Shown piece by piece: positions 11,898 to 21,487 of a stretch of DNA of 64,000 nt. The first letter of the stretch is position 1. The number at the start of each line of letters is the position of its first letter. The DNA is from Mycolicibacterium insubricum (GTDB taxonomy: Bacteria; Actinomycetota; Actinomycetes; Mycobacteriales; Mycobacteriaceae): positions 124,001 through 188,000 of the forward strand of contig NZ_AP022618.1 in NCBI RefSeq assembly GCF_010731615.1, in the 5' to 3' direction. Position numbers and translations under genes: made by a program. A model generated the notes under the pieces. The model did not search any database, had not been told where the DNA came from, and saw only the letters and a list, made by a program, of their open reading frames with translations.

Positions 11898-12818
11898 ATG
11901 GCAATCCGGACGACGGCGGTCCTTGCGACTGCGGCTGCATTGCTGACGGCCTGCCATCACGACGATCCGGCGGCGGAAACCGCCGCGCGGTCCGGCACAC
12001 CGTCGTCGTTGCAAGAACTGCGCGGCATCGACCCGTGCGCGTTGTTCGGTGCGGCCACGTCCGTCGGGAACCGGTCCTTGACGGTGACCGGGCCGGTGAA
12101 GTTCGGCAGCTGCACGGCCACCGTCACCGATCCGGCCGGCACCGTCGACGTCAACATCGCTCTGGCCTGGCGTTCGCCGCAGGAACCCACGCCCGCCGAG
12201 GAGTCCTGGGTCAAGCACCGGGTGATCGACGGTGTCGAGGTCACCTCCGCGTCATTGTGGGATCAACCGAATCTTCCGCCGCGCGATCAGGTCGTCTCCG
12301 CGTCCTGCCAATTCATCGCGCGCTATCCCGACGGGGCCGCACTGATGGTCCTCGCGTCCTTTCCCCCCGCCGCAGACGGTTGCGCGATCGCCGAAGCCGT
12401 GGTGACGACCGCCATCGCCGAATACCCGAAACGACCCGGCTGGGCCTCGTCGAAATTCCCCACGACCACGCTGACAGGCACAGATCCGTGCGCACCCGTG
12501 CGATCCCTGGAAACCGGGCACCGCGTCGACTGGTCCTCGGGGACAACCGTTACCAGCTGCTATTTCACCCTCGACGACCACCCGATGTCGGTGTCACTGG
12601 CCCACGAGCCCGCCGACCACCCGTCCACCCGCGACAATCCGGACCTCGGCGGCCACCAGCTACTCGGCGATCCGGCCGCTGGCCAAGTTGCAGTCGTCGT
12701 CGGGCCGCAGTTCACCGTCGGGGCCAGGGCGTTGCTACCCGCGGTCGAGGTATCCGACGTCGACGAGGACACCGCCCGAACCATGCTGGTGGCCCGCGCG
12801 GTCGCCGACCACTACTGA
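11898..12818 (+). CDS. DUF3558-like lipoprotein with two repeats
   Basis: A 306-residue predicted lipoprotein. A short signal peptide ends in LLTAC, with the Cys at about residue 19. Two copies of a Cys-containing module follow: one begins IDPCALFG and has a second Cys in FGSCTATV, the other begins TDPCAPVRS with CYFTLDD. The DPC...C pattern is typical of mycobacterial DUF3558 lipoproteins. Function unknown. It ends 7 bases from the convergent end of the next gene. Confidence 0.7.
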   Translation: MAIRTTAVLATAAALLTACHHDDPAAETAARSGTPSSLQELRGIDPCALFGAATSVGNRSLTVTGPVKFGSCTATVTDPAGTVDVNIALAWRSPQEPTPAEESWVKHRVIDGVEVTSASLWDQPNLPPRDQVVSASCQFIARYPDGAALMVLASFPPAADGCAIAEAVVTTAIAEYPKRPGWASSKFPTTTLTGTDPCAPVRSLETGHRVDWSSGTTVTSCYFTLDDHPMSVSLAHEPADHPSTRDNPDLGGHQLLGDPAAGQVAVVVGPQFTVGARALLPAVEVSDVDEDTARTMLVARAVADHY

Positions 12819-12825
12819 CGCCCGT

Positions 12826-13749
12826 TCAGATGCCCGCGCAGTCGGCGACGATCTCGACCGACCCGCCGGAGACCGCATCGGTGCCGGTGACCCGGTAGAC
12901 CGTGCCGTCCTTGGTGACGTTCATCGTCCAGTTCTCGCCGGTCGCCGGCCCGTCACCGCGGAAGGAACGCTTCCCCGAGGCTCCTCGGAGGCCACCGTGG
13001 GACACCTGCAGCGTCGTCCGATTGATCACCGCGTAGAGGCTGGGGTGGTCCGCCGGGGCGCTCTGGGTGCGGCTGGCCACGATGGAGAACCAGTCGTCGT
13101 CCTTCGACCCGGAGCAGTACGGCACGGTGTTGCTCAGGTCGACCGGAGTCTCGTCGAGCGTGGCGGCCATCGCGACCGGCTGGGCGAGCGTAGTGGTGCG
13201 CACGGGCTCGGCCGTCGTGCAGGACGCCGTCACGGTGAACGAGTGCGCCTCGTCGCCCCAGCCCTTCTGCGACAGCCGGTAGAGCTCGCCGGAGATTTCG
13301 TAGTCCGACCCGTTCTGCACGACGGTCGGTGCCACCTTGGTATCCAGTTCGCCGTCGGACATGCCGAGCACCGTTGTCGTCGTCGTGTCGCCGGCGATCC
13401 GCACGATGACCGCCCCGCCCCGGCTCCCACCGCCCAGCGGCCCCGTGGCCTGGATATCGACCACTTCGCCGCGCTTGTCGCAGTAGGAGACGGCGCCGGT
13501 CAGGTCCACCGGCGTTCCGTCGACGGTGGCACTGATCCGCACCGGCTGGGCCAACCCGTCGTCGGAGGAGATGTCGGCGGGCTGCAGACCGGCCGGCGCC
13601 TCCTTGGTCGACACCGGTTGCACGGTCTGCGCGACGCTGTCCGGACGGGACAGGTACTGGCCGAGTCCGATCGCCAGGGCGACGACGAGCAGCAGCCCGA
13701 TGCCCGCGACCACGGGCAGAACCCACCCGCGCTTCGACTTTTCCGACAT
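12826..13749 (-). CDS. membrane-anchored protein with two LpqH-like (19 kDa antigen) domains
   Basis: The 307-residue protein has a Lys-rich cytoplasmic start, one transmembrane helix (about residues 10-30) and no lipobox. Two similar extracellular modules follow, roughly residues 65-180 and 185-306. Each begins with a VDGTPVDLTG or LDETPVDLSN type strand, has a Cys soon after, an YEISGELYR or YRVTGT strand, and ends VTASC or IVADC. This is the pattern of the LpqH/Lipoprotein_21 family, here duplicated and anchored by a helix instead of lipid. Role unknown. Confidence 0.65.
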   Translation of the reverse strand: MSEKSKRGWVLPVVAGIGLLLVVALAIGLGQYLSRPDSVAQTVQPVSTKEAPAGLQPADISSDDGLAQPVRISATVDGTPVDLTGAVSYCDKRGEVVDIQATGPLGGGSRGGAVIVRIAGDTTTTTVLGMSDGELDTKVAPTVVQNGSDYEISGELYRLSQKGWGDEAHSFTVTASCTTAEPVRTTTLAQPVAMAATLDETPVDLSNTVPYCSGSKDDDWFSIVASRTQSAPADHPSLYAVINRTTLQVSHGGLRGASGKRSFRGDGPATGENWTMNVTKDGTVYRVTGTDAVSGGSVEIVADCAGI

Positions 13750-13794
13750 GTGAAAAAGGCTAAGCGGCCTCCGAAGGACCCCAAGTCACCAATT

Positions 13795-14760
13795 TCAGCT
13801 GCGCTGGGCCCGGGTCTTGATCAGGCTGGCGATCATCGTCAGGAACAGCGTCAGGATGATCACCCCGAGGCTCCACAGCGTCGGGATGTCGGGCACCGCC
13901 AGGCCTTCACCGTTGTTGATGAAGCTCAGGGTGTTCTCGTGCAGCGCGTGCAGCACCAGCTTCACCCCGATGAAGCCGAGGATGATCGCCAGGCCCTGCG
14001 GCAGGAACACCAGCCGGTCCAGCAGGTCGCCGAGCAGGAAGTACAGCTGCCGCAGCCCCATCAGCGCGAACAGGTTGGCGGTGAACACCAGGTACGGCTG
14101 CTGGGTGAGCCCGTAGATCGCGGGAATGGAGTCCAGCGCGAACATCAGGTCGGTGGTGCCCAGCGCGACGATGACCAGGAACATCGGCGTCATCAGCCGC
14201 TTGCCGTTCTCGTGCACCCACAGCTTGAGCCCGTCCCAGGTGTCGGTGAAGCTCAGGCGCCGACGGGCGAAGCGGACGACGGCGTTCTCGGTGTCGTCAC
14301 TGTGGTCGGTGTCGCGCACCACCTTGACCGCGGTGTACAGCAGGAACGCGCCGAAGATGTAGAACACCCAGGAATACCGCTCGATCACCACCGCGCCGGC
14401 CGCGATGAACACGCCGCGGAAGATCAGCGCCAGGATGATGCCGACCAGCAACGCCTCCTGCTGGTATTTCCGCGGCACCCGGAAGCTGGCCATGATGATG
14501 ATGAAGACAAACAGATTGTCCACCGACAGGCTGTACTCGGTGAGCCAGCCGGCGTAGAACTCCAGGCCGTACTGGCGGCCGTGGAAATTCCAGACGAACA
14601 CCCCGAAGGCCAGCGCCAGTCCGATGTAGGCGATCAGCGCAATACCGCACTCGCGCATCGTCGGTTCGTGCGGACGACGGGCGATGACGAACACGTCGAA
14701 CAGCAGAACGGCGATGGTCACGCCGAGAGTGATCGTCCATTCCAGGGTGGTTACCTGCAT
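13795..14760 (-). CDS. TerC/Alx family integral membrane protein, probable manganese exporter
   Basis: The 321-residue protein has about eight to nine hydrophobic helices and the TerC hallmarks: acidic residues in membrane segments at SLSVDNLFVFIIIMASF and in LMFALDSIPAIYGLT. Members export or handle Mn2+ and related metals. A yybP-ykoY type manganese riboswitch lies immediately upstream and ends beside its ribosome binding site (GGAGG at 14768-14772), strongly supporting a metal role. The ATG at 14760 is well placed relative to that site. Confidence 0.88.
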   Translation of the reverse strand: MQVTTLEWTITLGVTIAVLLFDVFVIARRPHEPTMRECGIALIAYIGLALAFGVFVWNFHGRQYGLEFYAGWLTEYSLSVDNLFVFIIIMASFRVPRKYQQEALLVGIILALIFRGVFIAAGAVVIERYSWVFYIFGAFLLYTAVKVVRDTDHSDDTENAVVRFARRRLSFTDTWDGLKLWVHENGKRLMTPMFLVIVALGTTDLMFALDSIPAIYGLTQQPYLVFTANLFALMGLRQLYFLLGDLLDRLVFLPQGLAIILGFIGVKLVLHALHENTLSFINNGEGLAVPDIPTLWSLGVIILTLFLTMIASLIKTRAQRS

Positions 14761-14775
14761 CGAGGGGCCTCCGGT

Positions 14776-14898
14776 CGTGAGAATACGGCCGAGGTCTCTT
14801 CCGCCCGGTGATGTCGATGAAACCGGACCCGCGATGCCGGTCGGCCAACAACAGCCGACGTGGTGACGACACCGCCGCGAAGGAATACTCCCCTCACG
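14776..14898 (-). promoter_or_regulatory. yybP-ykoY (Mn2+) riboswitch in the terC leader
   Basis: On the minus strand the leader begins CGTGAG (14898-14893) and closes with CTCACG (14781-14776), a perfect 6-base-pair P1. Just inside the 5' strand is GGGGAGTA, and just inside the 3' strand is AGAGACCTCGG, matching the two conserved metal-binding loops of the yybP-ykoY class. The 3' P1 strand ends four bases before the GGAGG ribosome binding site of terC, so control is probably translational. The call rests on motifs and pairing read by eye. Confidence 0.8.
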
Positions 14899-14967
14899 TC
14901 ACAGTCTGGCAGCTTCGGGCGTTTCAGGAAAATCGGGCGACACCGGCACCGCCTAGTATTTGCGACT

Positions 14968-17900
14968 GTGACGGCGCAGGAGACTCAGCAGATCCCCGCC
15001 CAGTACCTATTGTCCGGACAGGCCGCACCGCCGCGGACCCTCATCGACATCCTGCACGAGACCGCGCAGCGCTACCCCGACGCCGCCGCCATCGACGACG
15101 GCACCGTGGTGCTGACCTACGCCGAGCTGATCGCCGACGTCGAGGCCAGCGTCGCGTGGCTGGCCGACCGGGGCATCGGGCGCGGTGACCGGATCGGCAT
15201 CCGGATGCCCTCGGGCAGCTACGCGCTCTACGTCGCGATCCTGTCCACGCTGGCCGCCGGGGCGGCGTACGTGCCGGTCGACGCCGACGACCCGGCCGAG
15301 CGCGCCGAGCTGGTGTTCGGCGAGGCGCAGGTGGTGGCGATCATCACCGACGCCGGGCTGGTGCGCGGACCGGGATCCTCGCGCGGCTGGCGCGCGGGTG
15401 CGCCGACGCTGCGCGACGACGCCTGGATCATCTTCACCTCCGGTTCCACCGGCACCCCCAAGGGTGTGGCGGTGACCCACCGCAGCGCCGCGGCGTTCGT
15501 CGACGCCGAGGCGCAGATGTTTTTGGCCGACAACCCGATCGGTCCCGACGACCGGGTACTGGCCGGACTGTCGGTCGCCTTCGACGCCTCCTGCGAGGAA
15601 ATGTGGCTGGCCTGGCGGCACGGCGCCTGCCTGGTGCCGGCCCCGCGGTCGCTGGTGCGTTCCGGCATGGACCTGGGCCCCTGGCTGGTGTCCCGCGACA
15701 TCACCGTCGTCTCCACCGTCCCGACGCTGGCCGCGCTGTGGCCGGCCGAGGCCCTCGAGCAGGTGCGGCTGCTGATCTTCGGCGGCGAGGCCTGCCCGCC
15801 GGAGCTGGCCGAGCGGCTCGCCGCCGGTGAAGACAACCGCGAGGTGTGGAACACCTACGGGCCGACCGAGGCGACCGTGGTGGCCTGCGCGGCGCGGCTA
15901 GACGGCGAGAGCCCGGTGAGCATCGGGCTGCCGCTGCCGGGCTGGGACCTGGCCGTCGTCGACGCCGAGGGACTGCCGGTGGCCTACGGGCAGGTCGGCG
16001 AGCTGGTGATCGGCGGCGTCGGGCTGGCCCGCTACCTGGACCCGGAGAAAGACACCGAAAAGTACGCGCCGATGCCGACGCTCGGCTGGGACCGGGCCTA
16101 CCGCAGCGGCGACCTGGTCCGCCTGGAACCCGAAGGCCTGTACTTCCAGGGGCGCGCCGACGACCAGGTGAAAGTCGGCGGGCGGCGCATCGAACTCGGC
16201 GAGGTGGACAACGCCCTGGTGCACCTGCCCGGGGTGTCCGGCGGGGCGGCTGCGGTGCGGCGCACCGCCAGCGGCACTCCCCTGCTGGTCGGCTACATCG
16301 CCAGTGCCGACCCGAATTTCGACCTCGCCGCCGCCCGCGTCGCGCTCGTCGAGGCGCTGCCGTCGGCGCTGGTACCGCGGCTGGTGCTGATCGACGAGCT
16401 GCCCACCCGCACCTCGGGCAAGGTCGACCGCAATGCGCTGCCGTGGCCCCCGCCCGGCGGCGCCGACGACGGGCCCGAACTGGACGGCACCATGGGCTGG
16501 CTGGCCGACCTGTGGCGCGACATCCTCGGCGCCTCGGTCGACGGGCCCGAGGCCGATTTCTTCGCCCTCGGCGGCGGATCGCTGGCGGCGGCACAGTTGG
16601 TGGCCGCGCTGCGCCAGCGCCACCCCGAGGTGACCGTCGCGCAGCTCTACGACCATCCCCGCCTCGGCTCGCTGGCCGGGTTCCTCGACGAACTCAAACC
16701 CGCCGCCGCGGTCGACCCGCGGCACGTCACCCCCACCCCCCGGCTGGCGCAGGCCGCCCAGGTGCTGGCCGCGGTGCCGTTGTCGATCCTGTCCGGCATG
16801 CAGTGGGTGACCTGGCTGGCCATCGCCAACAACCTTGCCGCGCACTGGCATCCGCTGCCGTGGCTGACCCCGGTGAGCTGGTGGGCGGTCGGCGTCGCGT
16901 TCGTGCTGTTCGTCACCCCGGTCGGCAGGATGGGCATAGCCGCGCTCGGCGCCCGCGCGCTGCTGGCGAACCTGGAGCCGGGCACCTACCGGCGCGGCGG
17001 TCCCGAGCACCTGAGCGTGTGGATCGCCGAGCGGCTGGCCGAGGCCTCCGGTGCCGAAAACCAGTCCGGTGCACCGTGGTTGGTGTATTACGCCCGGGCG
17101 CTGGGCAATAAGGTCGGCAAGGGCATCGACCTGCATTCGGCTCCCCCGGTCACCGGCATGGCCTCACTCGGGGATCGCTGCTCGATCGAGCCCGAGGTCG
17201 ACCTGTCCGGTCACTGGATCGACGGGGACTTCTTCCACGTCGGGCCGGTCACCGTCGGCAACGACGCCACCGTCGGTACCCGCACCACCCTGCTGCCCGG
17301 CGCGGTGGTGGGCAAGAACGCCGACGTCGCACCGGGTTCCGGGGTGGTCGGCAAGGTGAAGAACAACCAGTATTGGAAGGGCTCACCGGCGGTCAAGTCC
17401 GGCAAGGCGCATCACCCGTGGCCCGATCACCGCCCGGCACTGCGACCGTGGTGGTTGCCGGTGTACGGGCTGACGTCCATCCTGCTGGCCGGCCTGCCGC
17501 TGGTCGCACTCGGCATCGGGTTGGCGATCGTCGGCTTCGCGGTCCGCGACACCGCGACGGTGGGCGAGGCGATTCTGGCTGCCCTGCCGTGGATTCCGGT
17601 GGCCGCACTGGCCGCGTTCGGGGGCTACGCGGTCCTGACGGTGATCGGGGTGCGGCTGATGTCGCTGGGTCTGCGCGAGGGCTATCACCCGGTGCGCAGT
17701 CGCTCCGGGTGGCAGCTGTGGGCCACCGAGCGGCTGATGGACGCCGCCCGGCACTACCTGTTCCCGATCTACGCGAGCCTGCTCACCCCGGTGTGGCTGC
17801 GACTGCTGGGCGCCAAGATCGGCCGGGGCACCGAGATTTCCACCGCACTGGTTGTGCCGAAGTTCACCGTCGTCGAGGACGGCGCGTTCCTGGCCGACGA

Positions 17901-18849
17901 CACCTCGGTCGCCTCCTACGAACTCGGTGGCGGCTGGATCCACGTGGCCACCGCGACGGTGGGCCGACGCGCCTTCCTGGGCAACTCCGGCATCACCCAG
18001 CCGGGCCGACGGGTACCCGAGGATGGCCTGGTCGCGGTGCTGTCGGCCACCCCGCACAAGGCCAAACGCGGATCTTCGTGGCTGGGCAGTCCGCCGATCC
18101 GGTTGCGCCGCAAACCGACCGATGCCGACGTCGAGCTAACCTTCAACCCGTCGCTGCGGCTGAAGATCGCGCGGTCGCTGACCGAGACCTGCCGGATCAT
18201 CCCGGTGATCCTCACCTTCGGCATCGGCGTCGGGGTGCTGGCCGGGTTGCAGTGCCTCGCCGTCGCGTTCGGGCCGCTGTGGGCGGCCCTGGGCTCCGGG
18301 CTGGTGCTGCTGACGGCCGGGGTGGTCGCCGGGATGATCGCGGTGCTGGCGAAATGGGCCGTGGTGGGCCGCATCCGCGCCGTCGAGCATCCGCTGTGGT
18401 CGTCGTTCGTGTGGCGCAACGAGGTGTCGGACACCTTCGTCGAGACCGTCGCGGCGGTGTGGTTCGCCCGGGCGGCCTCCGGGACGCCGATCATGAACAT
18501 GTGGCTGCGCGGTCTCGGCGCCAGGATCGGCCGCGGCGTGTGGTGCGAAACCTACTGGCTGCCCGAGGCCGACCTGGTGACCCTCGGTGACGGCGCGACG
18601 GTCAACCGGGGTTGTGTGGTGCAGACGCACCTGTTCCACGACCGGATCATGCGGATGGACACCGTGGTGCTGGAGGCCGGCGCCACGCTCGGTACCCACT
18701 GCGTGGCGCTGCCGGCGGCCCGGATCGGCTGGGGCGCGACCATCGGGCCGGCCTCGCTGGTGATGCGCGGCGACGAGGTGCCGCCGTCAACCCGATGGCA
18801 GGGTAATCCGATTGCGCCGTGGACGACCAAGAAGAAGAACCGCTCATGA
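14968..18849 (+). CDS. Pls/PosA-like nonribosomal peptide synthetase (A-T plus membrane and hexapeptide domains)
   Basis: A single-module synthetase of 1293 residues. The adenylation domain has A3 TSGSTGTPKG (about 155), the substrate-pocket segment AFDASCEEMW, A5 TYGPTEATV (about 295), A7 YRSGDLVR, A8 QVKVGGRRIELGEVD (about 400) and A10 SGKVDRNALP. The carrier domain Ser sits in LGGGSLAAA (about 537). There is no condensation or thioesterase domain. The C-terminal half alternates hydrophobic helices (about 600-660, 835-900, 1075-1130) with left-handed beta-helix segments, the architecture of epsilon-poly-lysine synthetase relatives. The product is unknown. GTG 14968 is chosen because upstream DNA is the terC riboswitch leader. 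Confidence 0.85.
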   Translation: MTAQETQQIPAQYLLSGQAAPPRTLIDILHETAQRYPDAAAIDDGTVVLTYAELIADVEASVAWLADRGIGRGDRIGIRMPSGSYALYVAILSTLAAGAAYVPVDADDPAERAELVFGEAQVVAIITDAGLVRGPGSSRGWRAGAPTLRDDAWIIFTSGSTGTPKGVAVTHRSAAAFVDAEAQMFLADNPIGPDDRVLAGLSVAFDASCEEMWLAWRHGACLVPAPRSLVRSGMDLGPWLVSRDITVVSTVPTLAALWPAEALEQVRLLIFGGEACPPELAERLAAGEDNREVWNTYGPTEATVVACAARLDGESPVSIGLPLPGWDLAVVDAEGLPVAYGQVGELVIGGVGLARYLDPEKDTEKYAPMPTLGWDRAYRSGDLVRLEPEGLYFQGRADDQVKVGGRRIELGEVDNALVHLPGVSGGAAAVRRTASGTPLLVGYIASADPNFDLAAARVALVEALPSALVPRLVLIDELPTRTSGKVDRNALPWPPPGGADDGPELDGTMGWLADLWRDILGASVDGPEADFFALGGGSLAAAQLVAALRQRHPEVTVAQLYDHPRLGSLAGFLDELKPAAAVDPRHVTPTPRLAQAAQVLAAVPLSILSGMQWVTWLAIANNLAAHWHPLPWLTPVSWWAVGVAFVLFVTPVGRMGIAALGARALLANLEPGTYRRGGPEHLSVWIAERLAEASGAENQSGAPWLVYYARALGNKVGKGIDLHSAPPVTGMASLGDRCSIEPEVDLSGHWIDGDFFHVGPVTVGNDATVGTRTTLLPGAVVGKNADVAPGSGVVGKVKNNQYWKGSPAVKSGKAHHPWPDHRPALRPWWLPVYGLTSILLAGLPLVALGIGLAIVGFAVRDTATVGEAILAALPWIPVAALAAFGGYAVLTVIGVRLMSLGLREGYHPVRSRSGWQLWATERLMDAARHYLFPIYASLLTPVWLRLLGAKIGRGTEISTALVVPKFTVVEDGAFLADDTSVASYELGGGWIHVATATVGRRAFLGNSGITQPGRRVPEDGLVAVLSATPHKAKRGSSWLGSPPIRLRRKPTDADVELTFNPSLRLKIARSLTETCRIIPVILTFGIGVGVLAGLQCLAVAFGPLWAALGSGLVLLTAGVVAGMIAVLAKWAVVGRIRAVEHPLWSSFVWRNEVSDTFVETVAAVWFARAASGTPIMNMWLRGLGARIGRGVWCETYWLPEADLVTLGDGATVNRGCVVQTHLFHDRIMRMDTVVLEAGATLGTHCVALPAARIGWGATIGPASLVMRGDEVPPSTRWQGNPIAPWTTKKKNRS

Positions 18850-20222
18850 GGAAGGCCAGTGCGTCGAGCGGAGAACGGAACTCGGGCAAGGACAAGCGGG
18901 CCAAGGCCGGTCCGCCGGTGATCGACCCGTATCTGCCCGGCGTCGGCAACTTCGGCTACCGGGTGTCACGCTACGAACTGGAGCTGGACTACAAGGTCGC
19001 GATCAACCGGCTGGCCGGGACCGCGACGCTGACCGCGGTGACCCTGGCCTCGCTGAAGTCCTTCAGCCTGGATCTGTCTGCGGCACTGACGGTTTCCCGG
19101 GTCACCGTCAACGGCAAGCGGCCCGCCGGGTTTCGGCACACCGCGGACAAGCTGAACGTCACCCTGCCCGCCGCGCTGCCGCCGGGGGCGGCGATGACGG
19201 TGGTGATCCGCTATTCCGGGTCGCCGAAGCCGCTGAAAACCCTGTGGGGCGAGGTCGGTTTCGAGGAACTGACCGAGGGCGTGCTGGTCGCCGGGCAGCC
19301 CAACGGCGCCTCCTCGTGGTTCCCGTGCGACGACCACCCCAGCGCCAAGGCGTCCTACCGGATCCAGATCAGCGTCGAAAGCCCGTACCTGGTGCTGGCC
19401 AACGGCGAACTGGTGTCCAAGCGGGTGCGCGCCGGGCAGACCACCTGGACCTACGAGCTGCACGAGCCGACGTCGACGTATCTGGTGACCCTGCAGATCG
19501 GCATGTACGAGCTGGTCCGGATGTCGAAATCCCCGGTGCCCATGCAGGCGGTACTGCCGGCACGGTTGCGGCGCAACCTCGACGTCGACTTCGGCAGGCA
19601 GCCGCAGATGATGAAGCTGTTCACCAAGCTGTTCGGGCCCTACCCGCTGTCCTCGGGGTACACCGTCGTCATCACCGATGACACCCTGGAAATTCCGCTG
19701 GAGGCGCAGGGCATTTCCATCTTCGGCGCCAATCACTGTGACGGCAGCCAGGATTCGGAGCGACTCATCGCCCACGAGCTGGCGCACCAGTGGTTCGGCA
19801 ACAGCGTGACGGTGCGGCACTGGCGCGACATCTGGCTGCACGAGGGGTTCGCCTGCTACGCCGAGTGGTTGTGGTCCGAGCACGGCGGCGGGCTGTCCGC
19901 GGCGGACCTGGCGCGGCGCTACTACCGCAAGCTCTCCGACGCCCCGGCGGATCTGCTGCTGGCCGATCCCGGGCCCAAGGACATGTTCGACGACCGGGTG
20001 TACAAGCGGGGGGCGCTGACCCTGCACGTGCTGCGCAACACCATCGGCGACGAGAAGTTCTTTGCGCTGCTGCAGGATTGGACCACCCGGTATCGACATT
20101 CGACGGCCGTGACCGATGATTTCACCGGCCTGGCCGCCAAGTACTCCAGCGCGTCGCTGCACTGGCTGTGGGATGCCTGGCTGTTCTCCCGCCCGGTTCC
20201 GGAACTGGAATTCGGGCCGTGA
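18846..20222 (+). CDS. M1 family zinc metallopeptidase (aminopeptidase N-like)
   Basis: The 458-residue protein has the zinc site HELAHQWFG (about residues 309-317) with the third ligand Glu in WLHEGFACYAEWL, 18 residues on, as in M1 gluzincins. The usual GAMEN exopeptidase motif is not obvious; the equivalent segment reads EAQGISIFGAN. The protein is short for M1, lacking the large C-terminal domain. The ATG overlaps the synthetase stop (ATGA), so the two are translationally coupled. It may process or trim the NRPS product, an inference from context. Confidence 0.87.
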   Translation: MRKASASSGERNSGKDKRAKAGPPVIDPYLPGVGNFGYRVSRYELELDYKVAINRLAGTATLTAVTLASLKSFSLDLSAALTVSRVTVNGKRPAGFRHTADKLNVTLPAALPPGAAMTVVIRYSGSPKPLKTLWGEVGFEELTEGVLVAGQPNGASSWFPCDDHPSAKASYRIQISVESPYLVLANGELVSKRVRAGQTTWTYELHEPTSTYLVTLQIGMYELVRMSKSPVPMQAVLPARLRRNLDVDFGRQPQMMKLFTKLFGPYPLSSGYTVVITDDTLEIPLEAQGISIFGANHCDGSQDSERLIAHELAHQWFGNSVTVRHWRDIWLHEGFACYAEWLWSEHGGGLSAADLARRYYRKLSDAPADLLLADPGPKDMFDDRVYKRGALTLHVLRNTIGDEKFFALLQDWTTRYRHSTAVTDDFTGLAAKYSSASLHWLWDAWLFSRPVPELEFGP

Positions 20223-21487
20223 CCACCGGCGGCGCGATCAGCCGCGGAAGCATGACGCGGGTGGGCGCGGCGACGGTGGTGACGGCGATCTGCGGGTATC
20301 TGGTCCTGTATCTGGCGGCGCGGTTCCTGGAACCGGCCGGCTTCTCGATCTTCGGGGTGTTCTGGGGCGCCTTCGGTCTGGTGACCGGGGCGGCCAACGG
20401 GCTGTTGCAGCAGACCACCCGGGAGATCCGGCTGGCGCTTTTGTCGGGTGAGGATCGTGCGGCGCGCTCGGCCGCGAACATCGGCGCCGGGCCGGACTCG
20501 ACCACGCACCCGATGCGGGTGGCCGCCGGGGTTGGGCTGGTGTCGGGTCTGCTGATCGCCGGGACGGCGGTGGGCTGGGCCCGGCACGTGTTCGTCGAGC
20601 ACACTGTGTTGTCGGTGCTGCTGCTGGCTGTTGGCCTGGCGTGTTTCTGCCTGCACGCAACGCTGCTGGGTGTGCTGGCGGGCGACAACCGCTGGACCCA
20701 GTACGGCGCGCTGATGGTGACCGACGCGGGGATCCGGGTGGCCGTCGCCGTCGCGACGGTGCTGGCCGGTTGGGGGCTGGGCGGTTTCCTGTGGGCGACG
20801 GTGGCCGGGTCGGTGGCCTGGCTGTTGCTGCTGATCACCTCCCCCGCGGCGCGCTCGGCGGCGCGTCTGACGGCGCACGAGCGGCCTTCGTCGTTCCTGC
20901 GGGGTGCCTCGCACGCGGTGGCCGCGGCCGGGGCCAGTGCGATTCTGGTGATGGGGTTCCCGGTGCTGCTGCAGGCGACCTCCGGTGAGCTGGGTGCTGC
21001 AGGCGGTGTGGTGATTCTGGCGGTGACACTGACCCGGGCGCCGCTGCTGGTGCCGCTGACGGCCATGCAGGGCAACCTGATTGCGCACTTCGTCGACGAG
21101 CGCGGGCACCGCCTGCGGGCCCTGGTGTCGCCGGTGGTGCTGGTGGCCGGTGTCGGCGCGGTCGGGGTGACGCTGGCGTACCTGCTCGGGCCGTGGCTGC
21201 TGCGGGTCGGCTTCGGCGAGGACTACGTGACCTCCGGGGCACTACTCGGTTGGCTCACCGCGGGCGCGGTGGCGATCGCGGTGCTGACGGTGACCGGGGC
21301 CGCGACGGTGGCCGCCGCCCTGCATCGGGCGTACTCGCTGGGCTGGGTGGGCGCGACGGTGGCCGCCGCCGGGCTGTTGATGCTGCCGATGGAGTTGGAG
21401 CACCGGACGATCGTGGCGCTGCTGTGCGGCCCGCTGATCGGGATCGCCGTGCACGTGGCAGCGCTCGCGGTATCGGGCCGGCGGTAG
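20219..21487 (+). CDS. polytopic membrane protein, flippase-like (Rv3630 homologue)
   Basis: A 422-residue protein with about twelve hydrophobic helices, resembling the polysaccharide transporter (Wzx/MurJ-like) superfamily. It begins at a GTG sharing bases with the peptidase stop (GTGA), so it is the third gene of the NRPS operon. In M. tuberculosis the equivalent Rv3630 is next to the glycosyltransferase Rv3631 (PpgS); here about 9.6 kb of other DNA separates them. It may translocate a polyprenyl-linked sugar or the NRPS product; no catalytic motif settles this. Confidence 0.75.
   Translation: MTTGGAISRGSMTRVGAATVVTAICGYLVLYLAARFLEPAGFSIFGVFWGAFGLVTGAANGLLQQTTREIRLALLSGEDRAARSAANIGAGPDSTTHPMRVAAGVGLVSGLLIAGTAVGWARHVFVEHTVLSVLLLAVGLACFCLHATLLGVLAGDNRWTQYGALMVTDAGIRVAVAVATVLAGWGLGGFLWATVAGSVAWLLLLITSPAARSAARLTAHERPSSFLRGASHAVAAAGASAILVMGFPVLLQATSGELGAAGGVVILAVTLTRAPLLVPLTAMQGNLIAHFVDERGHRLRALVSPVVLVAGVGAVGVTLAYLLGPWLLRVGFGEDYVTSGALLGWLTAGAVAIAVLTVTGAATVAAALHRAYSLGWVGATVAAAGLLMLPMELEHRTIVALLCGPLIGIAVHVAALAVSGRR

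Noticed and set aside
12688..14811. Long + strand open frames opposite the LpqH-like and terC genes
   Set aside because: They lie over well-supported minus-strand genes, have Arg/His/Gln-rich compositions typical of high-GC shadows, and no recognisable domain.
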